Origin: Triplophysa rosa | Taxonomy: Eukaryota; Chordata; Actinopteri; Cypriniformes; Nemacheilidae | Direction: 5' to 3' | DNA: 64,000 nucleotides | Assembly (NCBI RefSeq): GCF_024868665.1 | Contig: NC_079902.1 | Coordinates: 15,407,154-15,471,153, forward strand | Shown: positions 60,301-64,000 of the stretch, piece after piece | Layout: each line of letters opens with the position of its first letter | Position numbering within the stretch: the first letter of the stretch is position 1 | Notes under the pieces: model-generated | What the model saw: only the letters and a program-made list of their open reading frames with translations | Databases searched by the model: none | What the model was told of the DNA's origin: nothing | Program-made: the position numbers and the translations under genes

Positions 60301-60534
60301 AGCAGGCGTGGCCTATTTGAGAATCTGCATAGGTCACAATAATCATGCGCAGTTTTACAAGACAGGCCCTTAACTTCAAATGCTTGTCGAATGTCGCATT
60401 GGTTTCAGACAATATAGCATTAACATTCATACTGTAATAACATAAATCATACAGATATGAGTTCACATACATGTGCGCGATCGCAGGGGTTTCATACAGA
60501 CAGTTATGACATCAGATACCTTTTATCAGAATCA

Positions 60535-61774
60535 GAATCAGAATCAGAAGAGCTTTATTGCCAAGTGTGCTTGCACACACAAGGAATTTTCTTTGGTGTT
60601 GGAAGCTTCTAGTACAGACATTCAACACAATGACAATACAATATAATACGATTTACAGTCTAAAAGATTCTAAATTGTGCATATATAAAATAAAGACTAT
60701 TTTACAGAAAATGGGGGATAATAACATATAAGAGACATTGTACAGGGTAGTATATAGTAGAATAAACATATTAACAGATTGTATGTACACTTGTGCAAAT
60801 GGATAATTTAGTAAGTAGAGGTAGTGTTATATACATGTATACATAAGATGTAGATATAATAAGGCACTATAGTGCACACTATAAGAGTAGTGGAAGTGGA
60901 ATATTGCTCTTAAGGAGCAGTTATCTGTTTAGGAGGGAGATTGCCTGGGGGAAGAAGCTGCTTCTGTGTCTGGAAGTCCTGGTGTTTGGTGCTCTAAAGC
61001 GCCGGCCAGAGGGCAGCAGATCAAAGAGTATGTGTGCTGGGTGTGTGGAGTCAATGATGATTTTTCTTGCCCTATTTTTCACTCTGGAATCGTACAGGTC
61101 CTGAAGTGTGGGCAGAGGAGCACCAATAATTTTCTCAGCACTACGAACTGTCCGTTGTAGTCTTCGTAGGTCTGATTTGGTGGCCGAGCCATACCAAACA
61201 GTAATTGAAGTGCACAGAACAGATTCGATGACCACTGAGTAGAACTGGGTCAGTAGCTCCTGTGGTAGGTTGAACTTCCTCAATTGACGGAGGAAGTATA
61301 AAATCTGCTGGGCCTTCTTTACAATGGAGTCTATGTGGGACTCCCACTTCAGGTCCTGAGAGATGGTGGAGCCCAGGAACCTGAATGACTCCACAGTATC
61401 CACAGTGCTGTCCAGGATGGTGAGGGGAGGAAGTGATGGAGGGTTCCTTCTGAAATCCACTATCATCTCCACTGTCTTGAATGCATTCAGCTCTAGGTTG
61501 TTTTGACTACACCAGGCAGCCAGCTGAGCAACCTCCTTTCTGTAGGCAGATTCATCACCATCTTAAATAAGGCCAATGACTGTGGTGTCATCTGCAAACT
61601 TCAGGAGTTTGACAGAAGGGTCTGTAGAGGTGCATTCGTTTGTGTAGAGTGAAAATAGCAGTGGAGAAAGAACACATCCTTGAGGAGCTCCGGTGCTGAT
61701 GGTACATGTGCTGGATTTAAATTTTCCCAACCTCACTAGCTGCTGCCTGTTCGACAGGAAGTTAATAATCCAAA
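60535..61774 (-). mobile_element. CR1/Rex1-type LINE, 5' truncated
   Basis: Read on the minus strand: reverse-transcriptase C-terminal half, a 3' UTR of about 380 bases, then CTTGGCAATAAAGCTCTTCT and a tail of (GATTCT)n ending at about 60535. The 5' edge abuts a TTAA-beginning repeat at 61775. Clade name by resemblance only. Confidence 0.82.
60921..61774 (-). pseudogene. Reverse transcriptase C-terminal part with one in-frame stop
   Basis: In one frame: WIINFLSNRQQ, STGAPQGCVLSPLLFSLYTN, KLLKFADDTTVIGLI (FADD catalytic box), a TAA at about 61563-61565, then the same frame goes on: DGDESAYRKEVAQLAAWCS, NLELNAFKTVEMIVDFRR, VESFRFLGSTISQDLKWESH, SITVWYGSATKSDLRRLQRT, and a conserved GRRFRAP.TRTSRHRSSFF end. 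Only one stop interrupts about 280 codons, so the copy is fairly young. The N-terminal half with the nuclease is missing. Confidence 0.88.
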
Positions 61775-61960
61775 TTAAAGGTGCTGTGTTTAATTTTTTG
61801 GAGGATTTATTGACAGAAATGCAATATAATGTCTTCAGAGGCATTATTTACATTATTTAAGCGTTATGTTTTTATTACCTTAGAATGAGCTATTTCCAGC
61901 TACATACACCGCAGGTCCCCTTACATGGAATTTGCCATGCTGTTTTTACATTCGCTCTAA
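61775..61960 (+). repeat. Dispersed repeat starting TTAAAGGTGCTGTG
   Basis: TTAAAGGTGCTGTGTTTAAT, TTATTGACAGAAATGCAATA, ATTACCTTAGAATGAGC and CACCGCAGGTCCCCTTACAT form a pattern I recall as a common teleost repeat. Right terminus not resolved. The start of the Tc1 insert near 5609 (TTAAAGGTGCAGTG) may be a relative. Confidence 0.5.
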
Positions 61961-62111
61961 ACCAAGGGTGTCCAACCTTGCTCCTGGAGAGCTGTTTTTA
62001 TTAACTCGAAAATAAAGCCAGATTGTTTGTCTTTTCAAGCTGCCTACCTGGCAAGGCCAACCTTTCCCAACACCTAGTGTTTTTTATCGTTTAGCTTCAT
62101 ATAAAGTACAG

Positions 62112-62660
62112 TGTCACGATCGGGGAGGGAAGAACCCAAGTGCACGCAGCGGTTAACGAATCAACAAAAACGTTATTAAACACACAAAACAAAAGCCCAC
62201 GATGGGTGTAAAACCTAACAAAACAAAGAACTTCAAACAAAAGACATCCCGCGAGGGGGCAAAAACAGGAGAACAGGGTCAAAAACTTACACTCACACGA
62301 CTTAGACAGAACTAGGGAAACACGGCATCAAGACATGGTACAATCCAACATCACAGGTAATAAGCCACTTGGCAAGGTTTCGTGCAAAGCAAACAAAACG
62401 AATCAGCACAGGACAGCAGACACAAGGGCATTATATATGGAAACTAACAAAGGGTAATTAACAAGGGGCAAGTGTGGGGTATCAAACACTGATGGGAAGC
62501 TAAACGAGGAAACGAGGGGGCGGGATCAAGAGATGAGACAGGCGAGCGCATGGCCATCATAACAAACAATGACCATGCACTGGCACACAAAACACGTGGG
62601 ACTGTCATGATCCTGCCACAAGACTAGAAAAGCATGACAAGAAGAGGCAGGACCATGACA
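62112..62660 (-). mobile_element. Solo LTR-like element
   Basis: On the minus strand it begins TGTCATGGTCCTGCCTC and ends CCCCGATCGTGACA (TG...CA), with near-identical 5-bp flanks TACAG and TACAT. A TATATAAT box lies on the minus strand near 62430-62437, and the 5' end carries a hairpin (TGTCATGATCCTGCC against GGCAGGACCATGACA, 62604-62660). No internal retroviral-type genes lie beside it, so it is a solo LTR or a short LTR-only element. A 20-bp direct repeat (CATACATCATGCTTGCTTA) follows at 62662-62701. Confidence 0.5.
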
Positions 62661-62867
62661 TACATACATCATGCTTGCTTACATACATCATGCTTGCTTA
62701 CACACAAAAACATTAGCTGTTGGATCCATGTCTTTTATTTCTGACCATGGGTACAAAAATGGACGTATCAAGAAAATTGATTAATAACAGTCTTGTGAAT
62801 TACAAGGCAGCGGTTTACCACTCCAACAGGTTAACTTTAATGGCAAAGAGGACATATTCATTGCCAT

Positions 62868-64000
62868 CAGAGATGGGAAGTAACGAAGTACAAATACTTC
62901 GTTACTGTACTTAAGTAGATTTTTCTGGTATCAGTACTTTACTCCACTATTTATTTTTCTGACGACTTTTTACTTTCACTTCTTACATTTTTACGCAAAT
63001 ACCTGTACTTTCTACTTCTTACATTTTCAAACCAGGCTCGTTACTTTAGTTTTAATCTGTATTTGATGCACAATCAATATTATTTCTTGTCATTGCGTGA
63101 CTTTTTCAACCTAATGATAGGTCTGCCTAAAAGCCGAAGCGCTGTGTGAGGTGGCCACTAGCCAATCAAATGTAAGAAGGCGGGAGTTACTGTTTACAGA
63201 GCAAAACGGTGACCAATCAAATCAAAGAAGACGGAGTAACTGTTCTCAGATCTCGAGCGTGATATTCCGCATCATGTGGTGACTCATGAATGGTAGGGTT
63301 TTTTAGCGCGAAAGGACCAGATTTTAAATATGTAATTTAGCTATTCGCATGTTCTACAAACATATACTTCACGAAAGATGTACTGTAGTTCTGTCAGAAG
63401 TTAAGGCAGCTCGTTAAGTTAAGCGCATTATTGTTGTTCATTAGTATGTATGAATTGCATGTTTTTTGCTATCGTGGTGTGTGCGTTAAGTTCATGAACG
63501 AGTGAAAAATACCTGCTCATTGCGTTGCTTTCGATGAACTAATTATAGTGGGCACTTTTGCACAAAAATGCGCTAATTTCCTGATTGCCATTTGAAGTGG
63601 TTTCTGGACATATCCTATTAGTCTTATTTTCTAATTTTCTTAATGCATTTGCCTTGTTTGATCTGTTTGATCTATTTTCCTGATTTTTATTATATATTTA
63701 ATCTTGTCATGATTAAAATTATAAGGAAATAAAAAACGATCCTTATCAACGTTGATTGACATTGCAATAAAATACTATCACATTATTTTGGAAGTTAAAA
63801 TTTTGGGCTGGTTTTTGTTGGAGTGAGTAGGTTTTAGTGAGCCTTTGGGCTGGAAATCGTCCACCTAATCTAGCAACACTGACATCAGTTTTAATGTTGA
63901 ACGAGTGTAACGTACAATGTAAGAGGCTAAACATTTAATATTTTAAAGAGAGGCATAATTTCAAGAAATGTGTTTAACCAATCGAGAAAAACAGTAATGG
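62868..64000. mobile_element. hAT non-autonomous transposon, copy B (runs off the window)
   Basis: Starts CAGAGATGGGAAGTAACGAA and is the reverse complement of 9878 downward in copy A, differing by scattered substitutions and small indels. The left 8-mer is ATTGCCAT (62860-62867); its partner should lie beyond the window, roughly 0.7 kb further if full-length. Confidence 0.92.

Overview
The window looks like a stretch of teleost fish genome, most likely cyprinid-like (zebrafish/carp relatives). It is AT-rich and has no bacterial-style gene packing. It is dense in repeat types known from fish: hAT, Tc1/mariner, Harbinger and TTAA-type MITEs, tRNA-derived SINEs with an L2-type 3' tail, L2-, CR1/Rex1- and RLE-type LINE remnants, and an LTR. 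No complete protein-coding host gene lies inside it. It reads as intergenic or intronic DNA colonised repeatedly by mobile elements. Family names below are from memory and were not checked by a search.

Host-type signals are few. At the left edge a minus-strand ATG exon (403 to 336) encodes a 22-residue hydrophobic, signal-peptide-like start and runs into a strong splice donor, so a secreted or membrane protein gene probably begins here and runs out of the window to the left. Near 22.8-22.95 kb there is a compact promoter-like block (inverted CCAAT box, GC box, CRE-like site, TATA box, then a splice donor). Near 58.1-58.3 kb a broken EF-hand segment resembles the calcium-binding protein (CaBP) family. 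A few short open segments between good splice signals (14.5, 23.6, 33.3 and 52.5 kb) are only candidate exons.

Mobile-element layout from left to right: TTAA MITEs (3.8, 10.8, 15.8, 24.4, 47.9, 49.3 kb); a 2.67-kb Tc1-like element (4275-6945) with a broken D34E transposase and an extra block carrying a decayed THAP domain; a 1.83-kb hAT element with perfect 8-bp target duplications (8051-9878) whose near-identical inverted sister lies at 62868 to the window end; a mariner-like fragment with a SINE inside it (18.7-19.3 kb); a decayed SWIM-zinc-finger coding fragment (19.5 kb); a hAT MITE (22.1 kb); a 600-bp inverted-repeat element (25.8 kb); a LINE reverse transcriptase interrupted by a Harbinger-like element with a CAG duplication (28.5-30.5 kb), followed by a SINE; a three-level nest of DNA transposons (36487-39951); a two-level nest (40144-40768); a 91-bp near-perfect hairpin (44.2 kb); a hAT element with perfect duplications and a fold-back MITE inside it (49653-51310); a Tc1-like fragment (54.7-55.3 kb); an L2 LINE that has lost its YADD core (55.5-57.8 kb); a minus-strand CR1/Rex1-type LINE (60.5-61.8 kb); and a solo LTR (62.1-62.7 kb).

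The genes do not form a pathway. What connects them is parasitism and layering: the SINE tails match the L2 tail in the same window, and insertions inside insertions give a relative order of events. I found no convincing new biological system. The most informative structures are the nested insertions with readable target-site duplications and the two decayed domain fragments (THAP, SWIM).
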